Assembly: GCA_015501585.1 (NCBI GenBank)
Contig: JADNRY010000075.1
Location: 62,001-126,000, forward strand
Source: Rhodocollybia butyracea
Taxonomy: Eukaryota > Basidiomycota > Agaricomycetes > Agaricales > Omphalotaceae
Direction of reading: 5' to 3'
Length of the DNA stretch: 64,000 bases
A program made the translations under genes and the position numbers. The notes under the pieces are model-generated. The model was not told the DNA's origin. It worked only from the letters and a program-made list of their open reading frames with translations, and did no database searches. Shown here piece after piece: positions 1 to 11,368 of this stretch. Each line of letters opens with the position of its first letter. Position 1 is the first letter of the stretch.

Positions 1-1118
1 GTGGAGGCGTGTTCTTGGAATGATCTGGCGCGCACAGTCCGAAACTCTACCAAAGGATCAGCATTTGATGAAATGGTCAATATCCAACACACGAGCAGAT
101 ACGACAGCACCAGGCACTCTCCAGGGGGTGTTCGTACCGTGATTTACAACAAAATCGAGGATATTCCCAAATTACTTGTCGGAGCAATCTCACCAATAGC
201 GCCGCCCAATCCTCATCTTCCTGTCCGTATCCTCAAACCACCTCGTACGAATACCTCCCCTACTTCGTTGGCTATGCCTGCTCCATTGACGTGGAAAAGC
301 ATGGGTCCTCAGATCCAAGCCCCAAGCAAGGTCATTACTGAGGCTGCAGCGAATACTGAAGTAGAGCTTGAGGAGCAAAGCGAAGAACAGATTGAAGATG
401 TAGCTCAGCAAGCTATCCCATTCTCATTCTCAACCAACGGTCCAGTTGTCGATCAGCTTCATATTCATGAGCCCACAGAGAATGAACACAGGCAAGCATC
501 AGTCATCCAGGAGGCTTACAAGCGGTACGCATCTCGCAGAATGAAACAACGCACCCAACTCGCAATATCACGCGAGAAATGGTTCATGTCATTCTTGGAG
601 ATGGACAGTCTTCAACCTGGTCGGTATCGCAAAATGCTGCTTGGACCTTTGCCTCACGTTTTGGTCTGGCTTGATCTCCTTTACAACGGTGCTCATGAGT
701 CGAAAGCGAAAACGAAGAAACGCACTCGATTACTTTTGAAATCGGAAGAGCTGGATTTGTTGGACACACAGCTCACGCAAATAAAGTACGTTTCGTGTTT
801 TAACATTTGCTCTCTATTTGATGATTTTTGTTCTCCAGTAATGCGGTTAAGAAGATAACGAAGTGGCAAAAGTCTGTTGAACCGCGGTCAGACCTCCACT
901 CTCGCCGAGATTGCCTCGAACTGCGTAATATTGTCAAAGAGATGGACGAGTTTATTCGGAATGATTTGGTTGAACTTCCAATAGCAATGTCCCCAGAGAC
1001 GAGAGCAGAATTTGACACGGGTTTCAGAGGTATCGCACAAGAACCTGCACCACCCAAGGCCGTCCCCATGAAACCTCCGAAACCCCAGCTCAATAACGAG
1101 GACGTAGAAGAGTTTTGA
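1..1118 (+). CDS. C-terminal part of an IQ-motif protein (5' end outside window)
   Basis: Partial gene; the reading frame is open from base 1. Exons are about 1..785 and 839..1118 with a 53-base GT-AG intron; the join keeps the frame and gives about 354 residues ending in ...NNEDVEEF. The visible part has a low-complexity Pro/Ser region, an acidic stretch and an IQ-like motif (VIQEAYKRYASRRMKQ, about residues 169-184), which in known proteins binds calmodulin or myosin light chains. The segment after it (RKMLLGPLPHVLVWLDLLY) then turns Lys-rich. The arrangement recalls the C-terminal tail of large fungal TPR/ankyrin (TRANK1-like) helicase-related proteins, but no helicase motif lies in this window, so that is a guess. 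The 3' end is 260 bases upstream of the next gene on the same strand. Confidence 0.6.
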
Positions 1119-1378
1119 ATCATCGTATGCATGTATCTGCAGAGTAGCAAAAGTATTTGTACATAATCAATCTTCAATTCATTTGTATCATCTCAATATC
1201 GATGGAGCCCGGATGGAGCCTGAGCTTGACTTCGTGACGACTTTGTCTCCCCTGGCAGACTGACTCTATATACGTTTGTTCACAGCCAAGCAGTGCAAAC
1301 TTGTATAGAGTGGCGACTCGGTCCCGAAAAGCTGTGGTATAGTCGTCTAACTCCACATGAAGGAAGTCAGAAACCACT

Positions 1379-2287
1379 ATGTTCAACCTGCGTAACTCTA
1401 CACCTGCTTTGGTCAACCCTTCAGTCCATTACATTGATTTCTCCTCGACACCGCTGGCGAAATGGTATTCTGGAGATTACGCTCTCATCATAGACGATCT
1501 GTTCTCTCCAGAGGAATGCAAAGATCTCATAGCTCTTGCGGAATCCACTGAATCTGAGGGTGGGAAGGGCTGGCAGCCGGCAAAACTCCAGAACGGTTCA
1601 ATCAAAATCGAGGACCAAGTTCTGGACACAAGTTACAGACACAATGACCGCATATTGCGGTTTGACCACGATGCTGCTAGGCAAATCTATGAGCGAGTGT
1701 TACCCTTCGTGGAGAAGGATATTGGTGTGCTCAAGAAGGGGAGTAAATGGAGCAGAATAGTAGCCAAGGGTGAATTCGGGAATACTATAAAAGTACATGG
1801 CACTTGGAATCTGGTGGGGTATGATGTTTTCCATCTCTTTTACTTTGTTCATGCTGATTCGTTGATGATTTTACTAGTCTCAACGAGCGGCTCAGTTTCT
1901 TGCGTTACGGACCAGGACACTTTTTCAGGTACTGTCGCAAGCCAGAGTTCTAGAGTGAAGAAAAGCTCATTTACTTTTAGAGAGCACTTGGACGGGAAAT
2001 TAGATCTCCCTGATGGACGAAAGTCTCGAGTGACTATCCAAATCTACCTTAATGGTTCAGACGCAGATGTTATTGAAGGTGGAGCCACGCGTTTCAGAGA
2101 TCCGGAATTCTTGGGGTATGACGCGAAGGACGAGTCTGACTTCAAATTCTTGGACGTCGAGCCCAAGGTTGGTAGAATCTTGATATTCCAGCAGCGACGG
2201 CTGGTTCACAGCGGGGAATCTGTCACAAAAGGTCTCAAATACGCTTTGAGAACTGATTTTATGTTTGAGCAGAGCTTTGAAAATTGA
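1379..2287 (+). CDS. 2-oxoglutarate/Fe(II)-dependent oxygenase, prolyl 4-hydroxylase-like
   Basis: Exons 1379..1818, 1878..1928 and 1981..2287; introns of 59 and 52 bases together are a multiple of three, so the unspliced frame is deceptively open. The product is 265 residues. Splicing restores the double-stranded beta-helix core: YGPGHFFREHLDG gives the iron-binding H166-x-D168 pair, H240 in LVHSG is the distal iron ligand, and K250 in GLKYALRTD fits the 2-oxoglutarate-binding basic residue. Members of this family hydroxylate prolines or other substrates using O2 and 2-oxoglutarate; the substrate here is unknown. No signal peptide is obvious, so a cytosolic or nuclear role is more likely than a collagen-type ER enzyme. 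The ATG at 1379 precedes the conserved domain with no competing upstream ATG in frame. The 3' end converges on ASE1. Confidence 0.85.
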   Translation: MFNLRNSTPALVNPSVHYIDFSSTPLAKWYSGDYALIIDDLFSPEECKDLIALAESTESEGGKGWQPAKLQNGSIKIEDQVLDTSYRHNDRILRFDHDAARQIYERVLPFVEKDIGVLKKGSKWSRIVAKGEFGNTIKVHGTWNLVGYDVFHLFYFVHADSLMILLVSTSGSVSCVTDQDTFSGTVASQSSRVKKSSFTFREHLDGKLDLPDGRKSRVTIQIYLNGSDADVIEGGATRFRDPEFLGYDAKDESDFKFLDVEPKVGRILIFQQRRLVHSGESVTKGLKYALRTDFMFEQSFEN

Positions 2288-2476
2288 GATGGCTAAACAC
2301 GTAAACGCATCTTAGTACAGAAAGGAAATAAACAGACTCCAGCTGGTAACATCACAGGGCATAATCTCATTGCCTAGTACATACATTTGACGAGGGAAAC
2401 GGAGAGCATAACTACATAAAAAAAACTAATCCTACAAGATATATTGTCAAAGATCGAGACAAGGGAAAATGATCAT

Positions 2477-5018
2477 CTAGTAATCTTCCTCTTCTTTGAC
2501 TCCGCCAAAGCCACCAACAGCCCACCTTCCCCCTAGTCTGGGTTCCTCAATACCGTCCATACTCGGACGAGGTTTAAAGCTCTCCCTCCGAGCCCTCGAG
2601 GCCTTCTTCTCGGTAGCTCTACTACCGCTAGTAAGCCGGGTATCTGCTCCGTAGCCCACAGAAGCCGTCGACGTGCTACGGATACCCTTTGGGAATAAAT
2701 TGCTGGCCGTAGTTCCGCTGTAAGCAAAGATACCGCTAGTAGGTACCCTTCCGTGCCCTAGAGCATGATGCTGTGTTCCGGGTTTCGGCATAGGCATAGC
2801 TACTGGTCGAGGCAAAGATGTTGCCGAGGTAGAAGAGCTAATGGAGGAACCTAACCGATTCGAACGACTACCAGGAATCTTCGCGGGCGAAACATCCCGA
2901 GGCTTCTGCGATAAAGATGTCCCCATGGTACTATTTCCGCCCCGGTGGGCACCAAGTGGGGCTCTCTGCCCACTGTGAGGAGTCGAATCGTTTTCGTACT
3001 TCATGCGCTTGTTCGGAGCGGAACTGGTACCTCCTGGAGCTGGCCGTACAGCGGGAGTTACATTCTCTCTGGGCATGTAGCTACTAGGTTGGTTGACAGG
3101 AGTCGTTGCTCGGGGAGGAACTGAACCTGCACGGGGAGGACGGCGTCTGTTCTCCTGATCGTTCGCACTGACAAGCTCTTGAAGGACCCGTAAGATGCTC
3201 TCGCCATGGACAAGGAATGGACGGCCAGTGTCCTCTTCCCAGGCAGGTATTGAGGCAAGGAGGTCTTGTTCGAGCTGACGAAAAGTGAGTTCGTAAACAG
3301 AGGGAAAAGAGCAAATCGACGTACCCGAGGCTTCTCCTTGCTGACTCTTTTGCGCATTTTCTCCTCGCGAAGCAGTCGACCAGGATCCCGAGCTCCCCTT
3401 CCTAGAAGTCGAGTCTGATCGCTTGCAGCGACTGCCAGCTCTTTCTCCTCCTCGCAGATTTCGAAATATTTTTTGATACCTGCCAGAAGCGGAGCTTTGA
3501 TGCGTTTCTCCTCCTTCAGTTTACGGACCTCTTCTTCATGTATCAAAAGGAGTTCCTCAGTATGTTCATCTATGAGGCAGGTGTCAGCGTTGGTTGACCT
3601 AAATTCAACCGCAAGTGCTTACCATCCACGAAAGCACCAAAAGCGCCTCTCTCTTCCTCTCCGGTCAGAAGTTCATCCCAAAGGCTCTGAATTTCTTCTC
3701 TAGCGCTTCCTATGAAGGCGCCCATTCTCTCCCTTTTCAGATCCAACATCCTCTCGAGTTCTTCTTCGTAAGCGTGAACGCATTCTTCTGTGCTACCTCT
3801 ATTCACATCAACAAAGGCATCCATATCCCCCTTGGCGACTCCTAGTCGCCACCAAAGGCCCTCTAGTTGATCGTACATTGCCTGTATGTGAGTCTCCCTA
3901 CGACGTTTCGTATCTTCAAGGTGGGCACACAAAGTGTTCGCCCAGGAGAGCAGAGAAGGGGTCGGGTCGACAGAATTGAGTCCTACCGGAGGTGAGGACG
4001 CGGAGACTACAGGCCGTCCTTCGGTCTCCGCTTCTTCAACCCTTGCTACAAAGTGGGCAAAAATACGCTGAAAGGCGACGTCTGAGTGTTCTTCCTCTTC
4101 GGATATCAGAAGCGGAGAGTATGACTTGGAACTTCGAGACGGTGGTGTAGGTGTAGAAACAGAGATAGTAAAAGGATCCGAAGATGGATGCAGGCTTGAA
4201 GAGGAAAAGAGGGGCGGTGATGATATAACCGGAGCAGACTCCAAGTCTTCAAGAGTGGGCGAACATATGCCCAGTTCGTTGTATAAGAAATCAATCTGAA
4301 CAAAGATCTCTGCAAGTTGATTTAGCCGTTTCGTCTTGGACATGATCAGTTCGTGTTTATTACTCGAGATAAGAGTGGCAGAGACTTACGATCTCGGCTT
4401 TGCCTCTCGCAAGTTCTTTCTCCAGCTTTGAAAATCGCTCGGGAGTCACGTCTCTATGTGTCCCCTTATCCACAGGGCTGTCCTCGAACGCAGAAGTAGG
4501 CAGAAGTATATCTTGAGAATAAAAGTCGGAGCTCAGCGAGCGTGCTTGCGCGTTCAAGCGATTTGTGAGATTTGTCAGTTGCTCGAGTTTCGTGTGGTAA
4601 AGCTGAAGTAGAAAATGAACTTCTGGCTAGTCTCCAATAAATCGTTACTCACTTGTCTTAATTTCTCTTGATGTTCTGAAACCAGTTCAAACCGTTTCGG
4701 TAAAGACAAGGTTTTCCTCAACTCTCCTACACTGCTTCCTGTCGCCTTTATATTGCCTCCGAGAGCCTTTGCATATTTCAAGCACTCGGCTTCAACTGCG
4801 TCGCATTTTTCCAGCCACTTTTCCACTTCTTTTCTTCTCGAATCAATCTGGATTTCGACGCCTTCCATTAACGTATTCTGTAGTTTCTTGAGCTCATCCT
4901 CAAGAGCTGTTGGTGGAAGTCCGAGCTGGGCATGCAAAGTTGGTAAAAGTTGGGTTTGTGTTTGCAGATGCGTATGAAGGTTGTTGAGCAGAGCAGTGAG
5001 TAGAGATGATGAAGACAT
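2477..5018 (-). CDS. ASE1: Anaphase spindle elongation protein, Ase1/PRC1/MAP65 family
   Basis: Five exons on the minus strand: 5018..4653, 4602..4390, 4334..3623, 3569..3325, 3274..2477. All four introns are about 50 bases with clean donors (GTGAGT, GTAAGT, GTAAGC, GTACGT); the total is 777 residues, close to fission yeast Ase1. These proteins dimerise through long coiled coils and cross-link antiparallel microtubules in the spindle midzone and interphase arrays. The N-terminal half is heptad-rich. The conserved spectrin-like microtubule-binding core is in exons 4-5: YFEICEEEKEL, then RLLGRGARDPGRLLREEK and KMRKRVSKEKPR, followed by the WEEDTGRPFLVHG block. The C-terminal 220 residues are Ser/Pro/Arg-rich and disordered, the usual site of Cdk/Aurora phosphorylation and extra microtubule contacts. 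Start: the ATG at 5018 (MSSSSLL) is favoured over the ORF extension upstream because conserved sequence begins there. It shares a short divergent promoter (about 150 bases) with the F-box gene. Confidence 0.95.
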
Positions 5019-5159
5019 CTCTCTCTGGGCTCGTTCGCTTGAATCTTTAGAGATATAGACGTTCAACTTCAAGGCAAGGTAGGATAGTGGGAGAAATGCG
5101 CCTACGAAATTCAAACATGTCACGTGATCGTGAGCTGAGTGATCGATCATTGATGGAGC
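5019..5159. promoter_or_regulatory. Divergent intergenic promoter between ASE1 and the F-box-like gene
   Basis: Only about 150 bases separate the ASE1 start (minus) from the F-box reading frame (plus), so both promoters must lie here. I see no convincing TATA box. A CACGTGATC E-box-like palindrome sits near 5121-5129. Assignment is positional. Confidence 0.4.
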
Positions 5160-6602
5160 TTGGCGTTTAACTACCATGTTGACTACACATTGCCTGAGGA
5201 ACTGCTCCATCCTATCGTCGAATATATTGCCTACAAACCCAGGCTACCGTATGAGCGCTTTAGACGCGTCTCATCCGAGCTTCGCTCACTCTCCGTCGTT
5301 GACCATCGGCTACGGCGAATCTGTTTGCCTTTTCTTTTTGCCAATATCTGTATTAGAACAAAGACAGATGCAGAGAGGCTTCAGGACTTTTGCTCTATCA
5401 GCCCACTATGTTCAAATTTTACAAAGTATGGCGCTACAATATTCTCGCTTTTCTCTGTATTATCAGCATAACAGAGTTCTGAAACTAGGCAGAAGCTCAT
5501 TTCGACGACCCGAAACGGCGGAAGCTATGATGAAATCTCTACTGCCCTCCCTAACGCGCCTCTCGACCGTCGACTTGGAGGAATTCGACAACAGTAATAT
5601 CAACTTCCTCAAGGCAATACTTGAACACTCCAGCGTCTCGAGTGTGCTAGTCGGAAGACCGGAGAAGCGCTTGCTAGACAGTTCTATCCTGCTGGATATG
5701 TCGAAATTCGTGCTTTCAGCTGAAAATTTTCAACCTACGCTAGAAACATGGTTGGCCCAAGGCACTAGATTGTTGTCACTCAACGTCTATGGTCCCAAGC
5801 AACTCGATGAGGAATTTGGTCTCAAGAAATTTGAAGGACTTGAAGTACTCAACTTGTTTGTGGATCTTTGTCTTGTCTCGTTCTCCTGGCTCCCTAGATT
5901 TTCATCCTCTCATCCATGTTTGCATCAGCTGTGGCTCACCGACGTTCTGCGTAAAGGTTTGCCTGATCTGTCTTTTATCCGTTCTCTGGTCGAAGAGTCC
6001 AGGGAACAGAACTTCAGCGAGGATTATAGAATTAAACGTGTTGGACTCGGTCGAGCTACTTCCAGGTCTCAGGAATGGCATGTCAATGGATTATCGGTTG
6101 TTGCCATTCCTCCACAAGGGGGATCCTCACGCTCATCACCTCATCATTCCCTGCTCTCGAAGTTTCGGAACTTGATCTTTCCGTTCACGACTCTGGATGT
6201 TCCACTGTGCGTCATTTCTAACCTCATTTATTGTTACTGATTTTGCGTTAGAATGAGGTCTTGAGTGCTCTCGCTCATTTCTCGTCCTTACGAACTTTGT
6301 CTCTATCTCATGATTTTGGACGTCTCTTCTTCGGATGCAATGATATTTGCCAGCCGATCCATCTCGTCAACGAATATGATACTATTCAAATGCTCACTAG
6401 GTACGCAGAGGCTGCAGTATTAGCATATATATCCCGCCTTGCACGCAGTCTGACGGGTTTAGAAAGTTGCTTTATTTTTGACTATGGTCAGGCTGATGGG
6501 GATGGGATTGGAGAGAGGTGGTGCCTCAGGGATGGCTTAGGGTGCAATATAGTCGATTCATTGATAGTGAGGAACTGCAAGTTTATGCAGGGGGTAATCT
6601 GA
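5160..6602 (+). CDS. F-box-like protein, start region disrupted
   Basis: The F-box-like segment TLPEELLHPIVEYIAYKPRL, followed by VVDHRLRRICLPFLFANI, is read in one frame from about 5160. After a probable 49-base intron (5426..5474, GTATGG...AACAG) the frame continues to about 6206 as a leucine-rich region (SLTRLSTVDLEEFDN, AILEHSSVSSVLVGRP). A third exon begins at 6252 (NEVLSALAHFSSLRTLSL) and ends at 6602. Such proteins usually act as SCF ubiquitin-ligase substrate receptors and are hugely expanded in Agaricomycetes. Oddities: no ATG lies in frame before the F-box. Against the paralogue at 28.4 kb, two extra bases lie between the ATG at 5176 and the TLPEE block. The donor giving the best consensus at 6207 does not keep the frame. 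The gene is either mis-started through an unseen exon or is a young pseudogene. Confidence 0.5.
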
Positions 6603-7908
6603 TATCACAGCATAAATAGAGTATGTACCAATTGACAGAATGCCTTTACACCGTACGAATATGCATGTTAGTCTTTTTGTGTACGTCTTAGTACAACTTT
6701 GTTGCCGGATCAGTGCTGCCACCAACAATCGAGAAATGTCCTAAAATAACTTTTTTCAAGTTTCCAATTGAGGAAAAATGACGCAGCGCAACGCGTATCT
6801 GACTAACTCCTTTCTCACTCAAACGTGCACAGAACGAGCCATCTGCTCGCTTACTTTTGACTTTGCATTGAGCTATTCAACCATAACATCGACCGGAAAT
6901 CTAGCCGACACTGCGACTCAGATATAGACTTTGCAAGAACCAGACCAAACAGTGTAATGCCACATGTAAATATGAGGGTCGGCTGAGAGGCAATGCTGTA
7001 TCCTTATTGCAATGTGGGGCAGCTGTGGCCAGAGCCTGCATTACAATCTAGGACAGGCCTAGCCCAGATGGAAAGCTGGCCCTGCATTGCAATGCGGGGT
7101 CTGTTTACTTTGGGCAGTCAATGAAATTTGAATTACCACTTTTGGATATTATAGAGGTTAATGTGACATATGTGATATCTGTGACAAAGGAAAAAAGTGA
7201 TAGGTGCTAGATAGGCGCCTAAAATCAAGAAAAAAACAACATAAAAAATGCCGAAAATATTCTAGGTGGCGTGCGGGGGCGGGGCGCATGAGTGGGAGTG
7301 TGGGAAACAATGTGTAAATGCTCCAGTAAATTGAAAAAATACCGCAAAAATACAGGAAAAATGCCGTAAAAATGATGAAAAAATGCTGAAAAGTCTGAGG
7401 GTGTGGATACATCATGGGGGTATTGTTGCACCAGCAGGACCATGGGAATCCGTGTGTAAATGCTGCTGTAAATCAAAAAAAATACTGCAAAAATACAGGA
7501 ATACCAGAACAAGGGATACACCATAGGGGCATCTAACGACATCATATGACATTCCTGTGGCATCACTGGGTGGTTATATTCACCAAAAAAGCTGATAAAT
7601 GCGAAATATAGCCTATAAAAGGCTCAAATAGCTTCCCAACTATGGGCAATGTATGCTAGGGATATGCAATCACATTCCAGATGATTTGGGCTCATTACAG
7701 GTGCATATATTCATAATCCTTGAAAAAATGCTGTAAAAATGCACCATTAATTAATTGGTATCTAGGATATATATAAAAATTGGTGGAAAGCTGTATCTTG
7801 GATCAAAGATCCCACCATTATAATCCCACACTGGCGAATATAGCAATGTGTGGTCCATGAATCCCACCACAATGTCAAAGAATTTAAGCTTGGGAGGGAT
7901 CTGGAGGC
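6603..7908. other. Gene-free AT-rich stretch with short imperfect repeats
   Basis: No coding sequence recognised. Around 6,960-7,110 a GC-richer stretch repeats variants of GCATTGCAATGYGGGG. From about 7,190 to 7,750 the sequence is very AT-rich with degenerate repeats of AAAATGCYGTAAAAATG on one strand. Bases 6,830-6,900 resemble the sequence just upstream of the F-box pseudogene (28,310-28,375), suggesting remnants of another copy of that unit. Confidence 0.5.
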
Positions 7909-8590
7909 TAAAGATGGACACGAGTCCGGTTCCAAGTATACTTGGAACCGGCACGCAAGTACTTGTGGCCTAAAATGCTTGACTCGTGACTTGGATGGGA
8001 AACAAGTACTTGACTTGCAAGTATTTTCACAAGTACTTGTATCTGACTTGGGATACAAGTACTTACAGGTCCACTTACAAGTACTTGTGTTATTACTTAC
8101 TTATATACATCAGTTATACAGTATAGTAATTACAAAGACCTGTACTACACCTATTTACAACAATTTCATACTACATTATGAAGTAAATACATACTGACAC
8201 TAAGGTTTTGGTTTGTAGACAGCTCACGGCGTTTAGGCGCTAATTTTAGCGCCTAAGGCGTCATGAGCTGTCTACAATCTAAAGCCTGTGTGCCAGTACT
8301 TGATGACTTACACAGTAGGTATAATATGAGGAAACATTGTAAGTTCTAAGTATTGCACAACTTTTACTACCAAAATATGTATTTCTTTCACCTAAGCATG
8401 TATAAGTACTAACTGTTGCACGAGTCACAAGTACTTGCAAGTAGTCATGAATTTTCAAAACCTTGACTTGTGACTTGTTAGTGACTTATGGGAAACAAGT
8501 ATTTTGACTTGTGAGTCAGATACTCCCAAGTATTCCCACGGTTCTTACTCATGAGTACCTGTGTAAGAATTGGACTCATGTCCATCTTTA
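7909..8590. mobile_element. Non-autonomous hAT-type element (copy 1)
   Basis: The 682-base element is bounded by inverted termini TAAAGATGGACACGAGTCC (left) and the reverse complement of TAAAGATGGACATGAGTCC (right). It is flanked by an exact 8-base duplication CTGGAGGC (7901-7908 and 8591-8598). An 8-base duplication and termini fitting YARNG are hallmarks of the hAT superfamily. No transposase ORF is present. The interior is packed with AAGTACTTG-like motifs, as expected for subterminal transposase-binding sites, and is largely one long imperfect palindrome centred near 8245, with a near-perfect hairpin at 8215-8275. Confidence 0.85.
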
Positions 8591-9036
8591 CTGGAGGCCC
8601 CAGTTGTTGCACTTGGGGCCTGGGATTTTGGCAGTGATACCTCTTATTTTAGTCCTATATATGCCAACACTCACTCCTTGAACATTCCAACATTTATTCT
8701 TGACCTTACCTACATAATTTCAAAAAAATTGACCTTGGGAGGGAGTGAGCAAGGGGGGGCCAGGTTTGGAACCTGTGATATTGGGTCAATTTTTTTTAAG
8801 CCAACCCCTGGACACCGACCAACCGAGCACTTATGTAGCCTACCATATTAGGAAGGTTAAAACCATGAAATCATCTGAAAGGCCATCTTTCATTTCCATT
8901 CTGCCCCCTATGCTTTATTCACCAACACGCATAAGAGTATAGGTTTACTCTATCAATTCACAATCATACATCAGCAAAATGTGGGTGAGCTGGAGCCATT
9001 GTCAGGCACCATACAGCTGATTCCAGCGTTGGACAG

Positions 9037-9983
9037 TAGAGATGTCCACGAGTCCAAGTCACATACAGGTACTTGCAAGTTGACTTGTGGGAATACTTGT
9101 GAGTCCAAGTACTTGTTTCCCATGAGTAGCAACAAGTCATAAGTATTGCCTTTTGGTCCACAAGTACTTGGTCCACAAGTACTTGGACCACAAGTCAAGG
9201 ACCATTATGGTGTGCCCAGGTAATGTTATTAGGTGTCATTCTGGACATTGAATACCCCTGTGATGCTGCCTTGCATGAAATAAATGTTCTTTACATGGTA
9301 TTATAACAATAGAATACTATGGAATAGCTGAATTATCTTTGTAAGTACCAACTACTTGCAGGTACTTGTGAGTACATCAGGAAAAAGTCCTAAAGCCCAG
9401 GCTCCCCAGAGACACCCCCCCCCAATCCTAGGCAACCTGGGGCAACCTGAGGCAGCCTGGGATGAGCTGGGGGAGCCTGGGTATCTCAGGTTGCCCAGGA
9501 TTTGTCGGAAAAACCGAAAAAAGCCGATAAGCGGCCGTAAGTGCATATAAATGCCATAATCAAAATGGCAATTATGGCAATTACAGGGGTTCATGATAAT
9601 GACTTGAAATTTATGATCATTTAAGGCATACAATTGCTTGTAGGCTGATTATTATTCAATTATGGCCAGTTACCAGGGACGTTTCAATACTGTCAGCGCC
9701 CTAGAAACCCCCGGGTGGCCAAAAATGAAAAATAGGCCTATAATCTGTCTATAATTGACTATAAGTGGTCATAAACCCCCATAATCAGCACACACTTATG
9801 AGCCTTTTTTCAAGTTTCCGACATTGGGGGGGTGTCTCTGGGGAGCCTGGGCTTTAGGAACTTTTTCCTGATGTATGAGTCATGGGAATACTTGCAAGTC
9901 CAAGTACCTGTTTCCCACGAGTCACAACAGGTCACAAGTATTGCCTTTTGGTCCACAAGTACTTGGACTTGTGGACATCTCTA
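9037..9983. mobile_element. Non-autonomous hAT-type element (copy 2) carrying a nested MITE
   Basis: Termini are TAGAGATGTCCACGAGTCC and its inverted counterpart ending GTGGACATCTCTA. The flanking 8-base duplication TTGGACAG is exact (9029-9036 and 9984-9991). It shares AAGTACTTG subterminal repeats with copies 1 and 3, and its interior (9,200-9,370) occurs in reverse complement in copy 3 (about 37,090-37,270). A CATCAGGAAAAG-family element (9375-9873) is inserted inside. No coding capacity. Confidence 0.85.
9375..9873. mobile_element. CATCAGGAAAAG-family foldback element (copy d)
   Basis: Begins CATCAGGAAAAAGTCC and ends with the reverse complement of CATCAGGAAAAAGTTCC. The inverted arms extend through a shared CCCAGGCTCCCCAGAGACAC segment. 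Flanked by a 2-base duplication TA (9373-9374, 9874-9875) and nested inside hAT copy 2. The middle is unique sequence with no ORF of note. Confidence 0.75.
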
Positions 9984-11107
9984 TTGGACAGTGCTGGAAA
10001 GTGCCAGAAAGCCATCAGGAAAAGTACCCCTCAACTTAAGGCGGCTAAAGGCCACTTTTGGCGTAGAAGCCAACTTAAGCGGCTCCCAGCTGGTAAGTTA
10101 CTCCCATGGCTCAATCAAAGGTTCACGCTATTGCTCTGTCTGAAGTCGCCGTGATTGACCTGAGATTCACTTGACGCAACTTGGCATGAATTGAAAACTT
10201 GACAGGTTGACCGGAGCGGTAACCAGGGCCACTTAAGTCACAACCAGACCCACTTAAGTCACAACCAGACCCACTTAATTTACTCAAGTCAGCTCAAGTC
10301 GCTCTCAAACAAGGCTAAAGCTGCCTTCTCAGCTTTCCCTTGCATTTGGACTGTACATTGAATAGAAGAGACATCTGAAGCATCATTTATTTGACCCATC
10401 TCTATAAAAATACAGTGCTACTACAGTAGTCAAAGGCAATAAAAGGTTATGGACTGAGGTATGCATATGTGGTAGAAGCATGCAAGTAGGAACAGAGTGC
10501 ATGAGGTCAGGAAGATGAAGTATGTAAATGGAGGCAATAATGGGGCAAGCGGCGACGGATGGGGGTGGCGGGTAGATGTGAGGGCCGGGGCAGTGTGGGC
10601 GGCGGCTAGGTGTAGCAGAAAACATCAGATATATGACTGAGCAAATGAAAAAAGTCTCACCTGAAGCAAGCTTATGCAACGAAACTTAAAAAGGCCTAAG
10701 GGAAAAAAGCGCAAATGAAAATAGGAACTGAACACAAACAGCATCAAGAACATACCAGGTTTGACGACAGAAAATCACTAAACCAGGCTTGTATTAGTGA
10801 GCGAATAAGATAGGCTTGACAAGAACTTACTGTGAGATAGCATGAAATAGTGCAAAGAAAGAAAAGATAAAGCGCAGAAAGAGATGATGGAAGAGTGAGG
10901 GCAAAAGTGTTGCCTGGGAAATGACACGTCAAGTCCAACATAATGTGTCATCTGGGCATATGGGCCAGCAAATGATGGTGACTAATAGCAAGGACAAATA
11001 GTATATCCTGCTGGCCTTAAACTTTGTAACTTAATAGTGTTTAGGACTGCTTTAGTTTAAGGGCGTAAACTTATAGAAAGAGTTCAGAAAGAAATGCTAA
11101 ATGGCAG

Positions 11108-11232
11108 CATTAGGTGCCAAAAAGGTTCGTTGCACGCTCAAAAAGGAAGTATTTTGATCGCTGTTTGCAAAATTTTGCAAACACCTAGAAAAATACTTCC
11201 TTTTTGAGCGTGCAATGAATCTTTTTGGTGCC
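11108..11232. mobile_element. Small hairpin MITE
   Basis: An almost complete inverted repeat of about 120 bases. The left arm reads GGTGCCAAAAAGGTTCG then TTGCACGCTCAAAAAGGAAG. The right arm is the complement of GGCACCAAAAAGATTCA then TTGCACGCTCAAAAAGGAAG. The centre contains a second dyad, GTTTGCAAAATTTTGCAAAC. No ORF. Target duplication not resolved. Confidence 0.65.
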
Positions 11233-11237
11233 GCAAC

Positions 11238-11368
11238 TTGTACAAGTCTTGTAAATATATAATATTATTCTATAAAGATTGTACAAGGATTGTAGGCGTG
11301 TACAATGCTTGTACAAGTGTTGTGCACGTGTGCAGAGCTTGTACAAGCATTGTAAACACGTGCAGAGC
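11238..11368. repeat. Left fragment of the 30-base minisatellite, cut by an LTR element
   Basis: Degenerate 30-base units built on TTGTACAAG and GTGCACGTGTGCAGAG. The array stops at AGAGC (11364-11368), the 5-base target duplication of the retrotransposon inserted at 11369, and resumes at 14724 with the same AGAGC. Confidence 0.85.

Noticed and set aside
7158..7566. Minus-strand ORFs of 85-113 codons
   Set aside because: Aromatic-rich translations come from an AT-rich low-complexity tract; no start context, introns or conservation.
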